NCBI RefSeq assembly: GCF_021474425.1
Contig: NZ_JAKEIP010000059.1
Coordinates: forward strand, 1 to 38,420
Source: Streptomyces muensis
Lineage (GTDB): Bacteria; Actinomycetota; Actinomycetes; Streptomycetales; Streptomycetaceae
Direction of reading: 5' to 3'
Length of the DNA: 38,420 nt
Positions within the stretch are counted from its first letter, which is position 1; the number at the start of each line of letters is the position of its first letter. The notes below the pieces were generated by a model that saw nothing but the letters and a program-made list of their open reading frames with translations, was not told the origin of the DNA and made no database searches. A program made the position numbers and the translations under genes. Shown here one piece after another: positions 16,093 through 23,545 of this stretch.

Positions 16093-16800
16093 TCACCCCG
16101 CAGACCTGACCACCGTGGCCTTGGTGACCGCCTTGCGCACGTGGGCATCGACCAGGCCGGGACTACCGGAGACGACGACGACCACCGTCCCGGTGCGGAC
16201 GGCCGTCTGCTTGACGATGCTGCTTCGCCCGCCAGTGGTGAAGGTCAGCAGCTGGCTCCACTGCTCGTCGCCCAGCCGGGCGACGAGCACCGTCTGAGTC
16301 GTCACCGTGACAGGCGTACTGCCGGTGAGGACCTGGTAGGTGGGGCAGGAGGTCATCGCCTCGAAGATCCGGCCCACGTTCCGGGAGAGCTTGTCCTCGG
16401 CGTCGCTGTACAGCTCCTCGGCCACCTCGGAGTCGCTGGCGCCCGCATAGGTGAAGGACGCCTTCGCCTTGTGCGGGAAGTCGAGGCTGCCGCCGATCGC
16501 TGCCTCGCTGCCGAGATTCTCCAGCGCCGGACAGCCGATCACGGTCACACCGTCGTGCTGCGCGGCGCGCTGCGGCGTGCGGGTGTAGCCCTCGCCCAGA
16601 TCGCTCTCGTCCAGGAGCCGCTTGGCCAGTGCGGCTGAGGAAAGCGGAGCGGACGCCGGAGCACTCTCGCCGTCCGGGTGCACCGAGACGGTCGTCGAGG
16701 ACGATGGGTCGCCGGAATCAGCCTTGCCGGTCGAGCAGCCGGTCAGGGCAAGGACGGCAAGGGCACTCAGGCTGAGGACGGTCGAGGTGTGAAAGCGCAT
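16093..16800 (-). CDS. Secreted lipoprotein of unknown function
   Basis: This 235-residue protein has a lipoprotein signal peptide. A short basic start MRFHTST is followed by a hydrophobic core and the lipobox LTGC, with the lipidated cysteine at residue 22. A Ser/Thr-rich spacer then leads to a mature domain of about 170 residues with two cysteines (VIGCPALE, TSCPTYQ) that could form a disulfide. The ATG 16800 was chosen because it puts the signal peptide at the N-terminus; the frame is open further upstream. It is the third gene of a leftward series: DUF317 protein, zinc-ribbon-like protein, lipoprotein. Possible roles include surface exclusion or a cell-contact function for the element, both speculative. 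Confidence 0.8.
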   Translation of the reverse strand: MRFHTSTVLSLSALAVLALTGCSTGKADSGDPSSSTTVSVHPDGESAPASAPLSSAALAKRLLDESDLGEGYTRTPQRAAQHDGVTVIGCPALENLGSEAAIGGSLDFPHKAKASFTYAGASDSEVAEELYSDAEDKLSRNVGRIFEAMTSCPTYQVLTGSTPVTVTTQTVLVARLGDEQWSQLLTFTTGGRSSIVKQTAVRTGTVVVVVSGSPGLVDAHVRKAVTKATVVRSAG

Positions 16801-16891
16801 GCGAACCCCTGGTGGTCTGCGAAGCGGACAGGTTGACCAGGCCGGTCCTCCGGGCGCCGGCAACGCGAAGAGATGGAGGGGCTTCGGGGGT

Positions 16892-17413
16892 TCAGTGGCC
16901 GAGGTGGCGCAGGCCCTCTTCGAGAGTGGGGTGGAACCTGTCGACGGGACCGGAGTGGCGGTTGTACCAGACCGCGTCCAGACGGGGCTCGTTCGTCTCG
17001 TGGCCGGCGCGGCATCGCAGCCAGATCGAGTCGTCGCGCATGCAGAAGATGATCCAGTCCCGGTACGCGCCGCACCCGGGGCATGTACGGACCTCTCCGT
17101 CGATGACGAGCGGCTGCTTCCAGAGCATCATCAGTCCGGCCACCTCCTGCCGGGACGGCACCCGCAAGTCGGGCGGCAGGAAGTCTGGCGCCACCACTTC
17201 CTCCTCAGTCGGAGCGGGTGCGTTCTGCTCGGGGGCACAGGGCCACGGCTGTGTGGCCTGCAGCTGCTGGAGCAGCGCAAAGCCCGCACGCTGGGCCTCA
17301 CGAAATGCGCGGTCCTCGCGAGCGCGTCGAAAGAACAAGATCTCTTCCTCTCTGTTATGTGGCAGGCACGGGAAACGTGCGGCTGCTGGGAAAGACTGGC
17401 GAACGAGCCGCAC
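16892..17413 (-). CDS. Unknown protein with C-terminal zinc-ribbon-like motif
   Basis: This 173-residue protein starts at GTG 17413, with GGAG eight bases ahead. The first 60 residues are helical and charged (NREEEILFFRRAREDRAFREA, in part). A Pro/Glu-rich linker follows. The last 70 residues hold RTCPGCGAYRDW, IIFCMRDD and WLRCRAGHE, a CxxC...C...CxxxH arrangement suggesting a zinc ribbon. The frame upstream of the GTG overlaps the DUF317 gene in another frame and looks non-coding, which supports the chosen start. It lies 28 bases downstream of the DUF317 gene, in the same direction. No specific function is recognised. Confidence 0.72.
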   Translation of the reverse strand: MRLVRQSFPAAARFPCLPHNREEEILFFRRAREDRAFREAQRAGFALLQQLQATQPWPCAPEQNAPAPTEEEVVAPDFLPPDLRVPSRQEVAGLMMLWKQPLVIDGEVRTCPGCGAYRDWIIFCMRDDSIWLRCRAGHETNEPRLDAVWYNRHSGPVDRFHPTLEEGLRHLGH

Positions 17414-17441
17414 ACCAGCGGCTCCAATGGGGCGGAGGTCG

Positions 17442-18128
17442 TCAGCTGCGGCGGACGACGGTGAGCCGCCCCTCGGCGCTCTCGGGCACAGTGCGGCGAG
17501 GCACCGGAACCGGCGAGGCGAGCGAGGAAGCGAACGCGGCAACCAGGCCGTGAGGGACGCTGGCGCTGAAGCAGGCGCACCACAGATACGGGACACCAAG
17601 TACGGGTTCCGCCCACGCCTGCCAGCCCACCAGGTCGGGGCGCGGGTCTGCGTCCTCGATGAGCAGTGGCAGCATCTCCAGGGACACACTTGAGGAGAAC
17701 CCGGGGTCCACCGCAGTGGTGCGAGGCCGATCCACGTCACGGATCCAGCCACGGGCACAGAGCGCGTTGAGGACGGTCTCGGGCCCTTCGAAGCCCACGT
17801 CGGGCGTCTTGCGGCTGTCGATCTCCATGAGGAGGTCGGCGAGCGCCTCGTACGGGACGCCGGTGGTGAAGTACGCGTTCCACTCCGTCATCACGGACGT
17901 GGGATGCGGGCGGGTGCTCAACTGCCAGGCCACCGGCAGTCCGCCCAGCTCGAACGGGTAGGCCGCGAGGATCCATTCGGCGCCGCACAGCCCATCCGAG
18001 CTCACGTACAGCAGGGTGCGGCGGGCGGTGGGCCACATGCGCCAGCCGAGGCCGGCCAGGGTGTCGCCGATCCGCTCGGCGAGCGCGTCGTCGTCGCCCG
18101 CCAGGTGGCGCGGAGTGACCCAGTACAC
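17442..18128 (-). CDS. DUF317 domain protein
   Basis: This 228-residue protein has the DUF317 signature at its start (YWVTPRHLAGDDD). An internal repeat of the same fold follows, including LYVSSDGLCGAEWILAAYPF and the WQLSTRPHPTSVMTEWNAYF region, where the family has P..W.A.F. Two copies of the domain seem to be present (residues about 1-110 and 120-215). DUF317 proteins are plentiful in Streptomyces and especially on plasmids and integrative elements; their role is unknown. GTG 18128 is the only usable start, because upstream in-frame codons (HVNVQRPAGNHPEPT) contain no ATG or GTG near a ribosome site. It heads the leftward three-gene group. Confidence 0.8.
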   Translation of the reverse strand: MYWVTPRHLAGDDDALAERIGDTLAGLGWRMWPTARRTLLYVSSDGLCGAEWILAAYPFELGGLPVAWQLSTRPHPTSVMTEWNAYFTTGVPYEALADLLMEIDSRKTPDVGFEGPETVLNALCARGWIRDVDRPRTTAVDPGFSSSVSLEMLPLLIEDADPRPDLVGWQAWAEPVLGVPYLWCACFSASVPHGLVAAFASSLASPVPVPRRTVPESAEGRLTVVRRS

Positions 18129-18618
18129 CGGGTCAGGCGAGTCAAGATGGGAGGGTTCACTGGGATCGTGCGGTTGCAGGGGCGCCTCCGTAGGCTCGGG
18201 GTGGTTTCCAGCAGGGCGTTGTACGTTGACATGGCTAGCCGCCCGTGCACCACCCCTTCAGGGGGTCTTTCCTGTCTGCCCCCGGCGAACTTGCCCTTTG
18301 ACAGCGAAGTCAGTCGTGGGTAGCCCGCTGACCTGCGCGGACTGGGGTGGATGTCCACGGGCCTGCTCGCGATGGCGCCGTTCTGGATAGTGCGCACCGT
18401 TCGGTTCGGTGTTCAACCGCGGCAGTGTGGAATCAGGGTGTCGGTCCCGCAGAAGGCGAGATGAGCCCTTCGCCCTGTCGCGGGGGTACTTGGCCTGTGT
18501 GCGCCTTCGAGGAAGCCAACACGAGCGGAGCTCGAACGTCGTGTGGCCGCCTTGGAGGCGGAGAATGCGCGCCTTCGTACTTCTCAATCATCAGGCTGAC
18601 AGGCACTGGGATTCGCCC
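18129..18618. other. 490-base gap between DUF317 gene and cargo operon
   Basis: No convincing gene was found: open frames here have no ribosome site and biased composition. It contains a weak hairpin ACCCC-TTCAG-GGGGT near 18251-18265 followed by CTTTCCT, and it should hold the promoter of the DUF317 group. This gap separates the mobilisation half of the element from the biosynthesis-like cargo. Confidence 0.45.
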
Positions 18619-19605
18619 CTACAGACGCATCTCCTCCTCGATGGCACGGGCGATCTCTGGCCACGGTGCGCGCAGCGCACCAACGAGCGACCAATAGGCA
18701 TACATGTCCCGGACCAGGGCCCCAACGCCAAGGCGTGCGGCATCTCGGTCGATGGCGCCAACGACACGCCGGGTGATTCCTCCCGCTCCTCGGGCAGCTG
18801 GGGTGATCCCGTGTCCGAGGAGGAGCGTGGCCGTACGGATGGCATCCAGCGTGGCCGGCGGCGCAGTCCCGGCGAAGCTGCCGTAGATCAGTTGGTGCCA
18901 GCGCTCCTGCGTGCGAGCCCATGCCAGGCGTTCCAGTCCGCTGCCGAGGTCTACGGCTATCCGGCCTGGGTGTTCGGTGTTCCACAGGAGAACGATGTCG
19001 CCAAGGGTGCTGTCCAGATGGCGGAAGCGCAGCGTGATCCCCTCCACCTGACGCCGACGCCACGAGACCAGGTCGCCGTTGATACTCAGGTGCCGTGCGT
19101 GGAAGCCGAGTTGAGAAAGGACTGTCAGCCAGCCATCGAGGATGGCGCCGTACTCGTCCAGGCCGCCTATGGGTTGGACCCTGGACACGTTGACAAAGGA
19201 GGTCAGGAAGCCGTCCTTCAAGTGGCCGGTGGTGTCGCGCTGGCCTGTGAAGCGGACGACTGGCTGGGGAAGGAACCCGCTTCGGTGCGTGCGGAGTTGG
19301 CCGTCTTTGAGAAGTGGGTCAAGTGCCTGGACCGCGGAGATGGTCAGTTCGGTCTCCCGCCCCCATCGGAGGGGAAGGCAGGCATCGCGTGGGGCCCCAA
19401 CTCGCGCGAAGCCCGTCTCCAGGGAATCGAGCAGCTCCCTCCATGAGGGCGGTCTGCGCGGTGGCCTGTAGGGGGTACCGCGGTTCGGGTGGCGGACCTG
19501 GATGTGAGGGCCGTCGACCGTGAACTCCCAGTGGGGGCCTAACGCAGCACGCAGTACGCCGGGGATCTGCCGGGCCAAGTCTTCCCCGAGCACGCGCGTC
19601 AGCAC
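18619..19605 (-). CDS. Stand-alone class II aminoacyl-tRNA synthetase core, AlaRS-like
   Basis: This 328-residue protein resembles the alanyl-tRNA synthetase catalytic core. A motif-2-like stretch QPVVRFTGQRDTTGHLKDGF with TSFVNV lies near residues 113-137, where AlaRS has a QPCIRF...GRHLT.FEM pattern. A motif-3-like stretch IAVDLGSGLERLAWA lies near 216-230, where AlaRS has ID.GMGLERIA. Before it, ITLRFRHLDSTLGDIVLLWN matches the position of the AlaRS EIWN block. The tRNA-recognition, editing and C-Ala domains are absent. It may be an amino acid activating enzyme or transferase rather than a true synthetase. It is the last gene of the operon; its GTG overlaps the glycosyltransferase stop by 7 bases. 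The family call is moderate and the substrate is unknown. Confidence 0.6.
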   Translation of the reverse strand: MLTRVLGEDLARQIPGVLRAALGPHWEFTVDGPHIQVRHPNRGTPYRPPRRPPSWRELLDSLETGFARVGAPRDACLPLRWGRETELTISAVQALDPLLKDGQLRTHRSGFLPQPVVRFTGQRDTTGHLKDGFLTSFVNVSRVQPIGGLDEYGAILDGWLTVLSQLGFHARHLSINGDLVSWRRRQVEGITLRFRHLDSTLGDIVLLWNTEHPGRIAVDLGSGLERLAWARTQERWHQLIYGSFAGTAPPATLDAIRTATLLLGHGITPAARGAGGITRRVVGAIDRDAARLGVGALVRDMYAYWSLVGALRAPWPEIARAIEEEMRL

Positions 19606-20621
19606 GATCGCGTCGCCATCGCCTGGAAGTGGCGGACCGGGTCGAAGCGCTGCATCCCGATGGCCTGGACCCGGCGGTGGTCGAGGTCTTCCGCCTGCTG
19701 GATCTCGTCGGCGAGCCTTCGCGCCGCCGTCTCGTCGTCCTCCAGCGGGTCAACGACGGCGACCCCACCGGTCTCGTTGCACAGGGCCGCCTGGGCGCAT
19801 GTCCCTTCCCGCCAGGTCAGAGCCGCCATGGGGGTGCCGGCGCGAAGAGATTCACCGAAGACAGCGGCACCGGCCTCCACGTACCCACGGGCGTACGTAT
19901 AGACGAAGACAGACGCCTCGGCGATCACGGCCGTCTTGGCGGAGCCACCGAGTTCCCCGACCCACTCCACGTGTTCGGCGCCGAGGAGGTCCTCGTGGCA
20001 GCGCACATACTCCTTGTCGAAGACCGGACCGACGATTCGGATCCGGCGGTCGAGGATCTGTGCCGCCCGCACCGCGATGTGCGGAGCCTTGTCCTCGTCG
20101 ATCCGGCCGAGCCAGACGAGGTCGGTACCGGCGGTGGCCGGAGGTTCCTCCTCGTGGAGGCCCAGGTGAACAGCGAGTTCAGGTATCGGCCGGTGGCCGG
20201 CGTAGCGCTCGGTCATCTCAGGCGAGTAGCAATAGAGCCGCGACCGCTGGCCGTCGAAGGCGGTGGCGGTGTGCTGGAAGACCGGCGAGTGCTGAAACGT
20301 GGCGACGTCGCAGTCCAGCTCGCTCCATGTGCGGAACCAGGCGGGAAGCGACGGGTACTCATGGCCGACGACCAGGAGGTCGTAGCCGCTGTCGCGCAGT
20401 TCGCGCTCGGCGAGGGTTCCGGGCTTGACGTCCTCCAGGCGGACCGGCTTACGGACCCAGTCGTGTTCCAGGTCCGTGAGCCAGCCCGGCCCGAGGAGGT
20501 GTACGTCGGCGCCAGCGGCTCGGGCGCCTGTGGCGACCGCCCACAGCCATCGTTCGATTCCGCCGTATCCGGCAGGTGGAAAAGCGTAGCTACCAGGGAA
20601 GTCGCAGACGCCGACGAGCAC
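19599..20621 (-). CDS. GT4-type glycosyltransferase
   Basis: This 340-residue protein has a GT-B fold pattern. The N-terminal domain starts VLVGVCDFPGSYAFPPAGYGG and continues IERW, with the glycine-rich loop typical of GT4 enzymes. The C-terminal nucleotide-sugar domain includes DLVWLGRIDEDKAPHIAVRAA (in part). A donor-binding E-x7-E-like segment is near GYVEAGAAVFGESLRAGTPM. No signal peptide or membrane helix is present, so it probably acts in the cytosol on a small molecule or nucleotide-linked acceptor. The GTG start at 20621 shares its first base with the TAG stop of serS, giving tight translational coupling. Donor and acceptor cannot be told from the sequence. Confidence 0.85.
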   Translation of the reverse strand: MLVGVCDFPGSYAFPPAGYGGIERWLWAVATGARAAGADVHLLGPGWLTDLEHDWVRKPVRLEDVKPGTLAERELRDSGYDLLVVGHEYPSLPAWFRTWSELDCDVATFQHSPVFQHTATAFDGQRSRLYCYSPEMTERYAGHRPIPELAVHLGLHEEEPPATAGTDLVWLGRIDEDKAPHIAVRAAQILDRRIRIVGPVFDKEYVRCHEDLLGAEHVEWVGELGGSAKTAVIAEASVFVYTYARGYVEAGAAVFGESLRAGTPMAALTWREGTCAQAALCNETGGVAVVDPLEDDETAARRLADEIQQAEDLDHRRVQAIGMQRFDPVRHFQAMATRSC

Positions 20622-21913
20622 TATGCCTCCGGTGTTCCGTCCGCCGAGATCCGGCGGAAGCCGAGGTACGGGACGAGGGATTCGGGCAGGAGGATGGAAC
20701 CGTCCTGCTGCTGGCACTGCTCAAGGAGAGCGGCCAGGGTGCGACCGACGGGCAGGCCGGAGCCGTTGAGCGTGGCGACGAGCTTGGGCTTGCCGTCCTC
20801 GCCACGGGTCCGGATGTTCGCCCGACGGGCCTGGAAAGTGCCGAAGTTGGAGACCGAGGAGATCTCGCGGTACGTGTTCTGGCTCGGGATCCAGACCTCG
20901 ATGTCGTAGGTGAGCTGGGCCGAGAAGCCTGTGTCGCCGGCGGCCAGTTTGATGACGCGGTAGGCGAGACCGAGCTCCTTCAAGCACGCCTCGGCATGGC
21001 CGATCATCTTCTCCAGCTCGGCGTCGGCGTCCGCCGGGTCGACGAGCCGGACGATCTCTACCTTCGCGAACTGGTGCTGGCGGATCAGGCCCCGGGTGTC
21101 GCGGCCGTACGAACCGGCCTCGGACCGGAAGCAGGGGGTATGCGCGGTGAGCGCCAGCGGCAGCTCCGCCGGAGGGATGATCTCGTCCGCGTAGAGGTTG
21201 GTCAGCGGGACCTCAGCCGTCGGGATGAGGAACAGCTCGCGGTCGGCGACGCCGGTCTTGAACAGGTCCTCCTCGAACTTCGGGAGCTGTCCGGTACCGG
21301 TCATGGTCTTGCGGCTGACCAGGTAGGGGACCGCGTACTCGACGTAGCCGTGCCGACGGGTGTGGAGGTCGAGGAAGAGCGTCGCCAGAGCGCGCTCCAG
21401 GGCGGCACCCGCACCGCGCGAGACCGCGAAACGCGGTCCGGACAGCTTCGTCGCCCTGCCGAAGTCGAGGATGCCGGTGGCCTCGCCGAGGTCGACGTGG
21501 TCCTTCGGCTCGAACGGGAACGCGGGAGGCGTGCCGACGCGCCGGATTTCGACGGCGAACTCCTCGGAGTCGCCGTCAGGGGCCGAGTCGTCCGGCAGGT
21601 TCGGGATGCTCAGCAGCAGGTCGCGAAGCTGGGCCTCGATCTCCTCCTGGCCAGCTTCGATCTCGCGGATCTGGTCCTTCAGCTCGCGGGCGCGCTCCTT
21701 GAGCTTGGTGATGTCACCGCCCTGCTTGGCAGTCTGCTGGACCTCGCTCGCCACTCGCTTGGACTCTGCCCGCAGCTCGTCGGCCGAGCGGATGTTCTGG
21801 TTGCGCCGAGAGTGGAGGGACTCCAGCTCGGACAGGTCCAGCGAGTAACCGCGACGAGCGAGCCGACGAACCGCTTCGGCACCCATGTCGATCAGGGCGC
21901 GGGCATCATGCAT
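20621..21913 (-). CDS. serS: Seryl-tRNA synthetase (cargo copy)
   Basis: This is a complete 430-residue class II seryl-tRNA synthetase, which charges tRNA-Ser with serine using ATP. The N-terminal antiparallel coiled-coil arm (about 28-100) is intact (ELRAESKRVASEVQQ, KLKERARELKDQIREIEAG in part). Motif 2 reads CFRSEAGSYGRDTRGLIRQH with QFAKVE, and motif 3 reads NGSGLPVGRTLAALLEQ followed by PESLVPYLG. All class II landmarks are present, so it should be active. A second SerRS inside a mobile element suggests supply of seryl-tRNA for a biosynthetic step, or a drug-resistant SerRS. Its ATG at 21913 lies within the end of the phosphatase gene (8-base overlap), with AAGGA eight bases ahead. The chromosomal housekeeping copy would be elsewhere. 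Confidence 0.95.
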   Translation of the reverse strand: MHDARALIDMGAEAVRRLARRGYSLDLSELESLHSRRNQNIRSADELRAESKRVASEVQQTAKQGGDITKLKERARELKDQIREIEAGQEEIEAQLRDLLLSIPNLPDDSAPDGDSEEFAVEIRRVGTPPAFPFEPKDHVDLGEATGILDFGRATKLSGPRFAVSRGAGAALERALATLFLDLHTRRHGYVEYAVPYLVSRKTMTGTGQLPKFEEDLFKTGVADRELFLIPTAEVPLTNLYADEIIPPAELPLALTAHTPCFRSEAGSYGRDTRGLIRQHQFAKVEIVRLVDPADADAELEKMIGHAEACLKELGLAYRVIKLAAGDTGFSAQLTYDIEVWIPSQNTYREISSVSNFGTFQARRANIRTRGEDGKPKLVATLNGSGLPVGRTLAALLEQCQQQDGSILLPESLVPYLGFRRISADGTPEA

Positions 21914-22622
21914 GAGGAAGATCCTTCTGATCCTGCGAGTGGGATGGGGATGCGGAATCGACGGTAGCAACCGTCGAACCGTTCCCGTTCCGGAATATCC
22001 TCCCGTCACCGTTGTCAGCGGCGCGACGCTCGGCGCCAGTTTCAAGATCGCGCATCAGCGTCCCGATGAATTCCGGCAGCTCGTCGTCACGGATGGCGAT
22101 GGGCTCGACGTAGGGGGCCTCGGGGAAGAACAGAGGCATGACCTCGTCCGGAGTCCGTGCGCGGTGCCACAGGAGTACGGAGACCAGCAGGCCGTGGGCC
22201 ACGAGGACGCGAGGGCCGGGATGGTCCAGAGCCGCGAGGACCCCTGTGAGCATCCTGCGGATTCCCTCGCTCTGCGACTCGGTGCTCCCGGGCGGTCGCT
22301 CGTCGGCGCCGTGCCCGTCGAGCCAGGCGGCGTATTCGAGGAACGGACCTCCTTCGAATTTCCCGTAGTCGAGTTCGTTCAGCCGCGATTCGGTGATCAG
22401 TTCCGGTCCAGGGACTCCCATCAGCAAGTTCGCGGTCTGCTGTGCACGGGGAAAATCGCTGGCCACCCACGTACTCACGCTGTGGAGGGGCAAGCTGTTC
22501 CATCCCCTGGTCAGCGCCCGCTGGCCGTCTTCATTCAGGTGGATGGGTTTGGCCGGGTCGCCGTTGACCAGGTAGCGCCGGCTGTAGTCGGTCGGTCCGT
22601 GGCGGAGCACGTAAGTCGTCAT
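21906..22622 (-). CDS. Histidine phosphatase family protein (PGM-like)
   Basis: This 238-residue protein belongs to the branch-1 histidine phosphatase superfamily. The catalytic RHG is at residues 7-9 (TYVLRHGPTD). A second basic site is in SDFPRAQQTA, the conserved acidic segment is LNELDYGKFEG, and the second catalytic histidine is in VLVAHG. Such enzymes remove phosphate from small metabolites. The C-terminal 35 residues are a Ser/Asn/Asp-rich tail overlapping the start of serS. Its start overlaps the stop of the upstream kinase as ATGA. In this operon it could trim a phosphate placed by one of the two APH-like kinases or by a nucleotide-activating step; this is inference. Confidence 0.85.
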   Translation of the reverse strand: MTTYVLRHGPTDYSRRYLVNGDPAKPIHLNEDGQRALTRGWNSLPLHSVSTWVASDFPRAQQTANLLMGVPGPELITESRLNELDYGKFEGGPFLEYAAWLDGHGADERPPGSTESQSEGIRRMLTGVLAALDHPGPRVLVAHGLLVSVLLWHRARTPDEVMPLFFPEAPYVEPIAIRDDELPEFIGTLMRDLETGAERRAADNGDGRIFRNGNGSTVATVDSASPSHSQDQKDLPHA

Positions 22623-23545
22623 GGTCGGTTCCCTTGGATCGGCGCCGACAACCGCGCGAGGACGTCGGCCATCCGTGGTGCGCGTGGATCAGCGGTTTCG
22701 AGGTAGTAGAGGAGACCGTCCACTGCCAGGGCTCGGCACCACGGCGCGAGCACGGGGACGGGGATACGCGCGATGCGGGAGGCTGTAGCCAGGCGAGCGT
22801 CGGTGCCGTGCCCAAGGTCGTAGTACACGGTCCAGAAAGCCCAGTCGAAGGCGGCGTCGCCCGCCATCGGAAGAGGATCGATGAACCGCGGATGCCCCAG
22901 CCAGTCGAAGAGCACGTTCTCGCGGTAGAGGTCCGCGTGCAGGACCGTCGCGCGGCCGTCGTCCTCCTCCAAGGCCAGGAGCTCGGGGAGGACCACGTTG
23001 ACGAGCTCGTGCCACGAGCCGAGGTCGACCGTTTCCAGTCTGCGCCGCACCCGCGGGCGTATTTCCTCATCCAGGTATGTGGTCAGAGGCGGGAGGTCAC
23101 ACGGTCGGGGACGGCGGCGACCGAACGTGTGGAGCCCATGGAGGGCGGCAGCCACCATTTGCAGCTCCCGTGACGGCCGTTCGCCGCCGCCCGGCTCGCC
23201 GCCGATCATCTCCAGTGCCGCTGCGGCGAGGTCGTCCGCAACTTCGACAACGTCCGCCGTGGGACCACCCGCCCAAAGGCGCAGGGCGGTCACCTCGTTG
23301 CGGAACCGGGCGGGGTCAGCCCACGCCTTGAGGAGCAGCGGACGCCCGTCGAGGGTGACGGCCGTGGCGACCACGGAAGCGTGTCCGGCGTCGTGGTACA
23401 CGCCGAGCGTGAGCTTCCAGCGCTCGGCTGCCTGGTCCAGCAGATCGGGCACGGTGTCGAGCCATCCGGAGATCTCGGAGCCATAGTGCGTGATCAAGCG
23501 CTCCCGGCACTCCGTGGAGACCTCTCCAAGCGTCCGCTTCGACAT
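22619..23545 (-). CDS. APH-like phosphotransferase (APH(6)/hydroxyurea kinase type)
   Basis: This 308-residue protein-kinase-fold small-molecule kinase has a nucleotide-binding beta sheet near residues 45-75, with lysine in LLLKAWADP. The Brenner-like catalytic loop is VLHADLYRENVLF (about 200-212), and the metal-binding motif is FIDPLPMAGDAAFDWAFW (about 220-237). The IDP-P-GD-AFD pattern is that of the APH(6)/hydroxyurea phosphotransferase family, which inactivates antibiotics by phosphorylation. The catalytic loop has HAD rather than HGD. Its ATG overlaps the upstream SAM synthetase stop (TGATG), and its stop overlaps the phosphatase start (ATGA). It could act in a biosynthetic step or in self-protection against the product. 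Confidence 0.85.
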   Translation of the reverse strand: MSKRTLGEVSTECRERLITHYGSEISGWLDTVPDLLDQAAERWKLTLGVYHDAGHASVVATAVTLDGRPLLLKAWADPARFRNEVTALRLWAGGPTADVVEVADDLAAAALEMIGGEPGGGERPSRELQMVAAALHGLHTFGRRRPRPCDLPPLTTYLDEEIRPRVRRRLETVDLGSWHELVNVVLPELLALEEDDGRATVLHADLYRENVLFDWLGHPRFIDPLPMAGDAAFDWAFWTVYYDLGHGTDARLATASRIARIPVPVLAPWCRALAVDGLLYYLETADPRAPRMADVLARLSAPIQGNRP

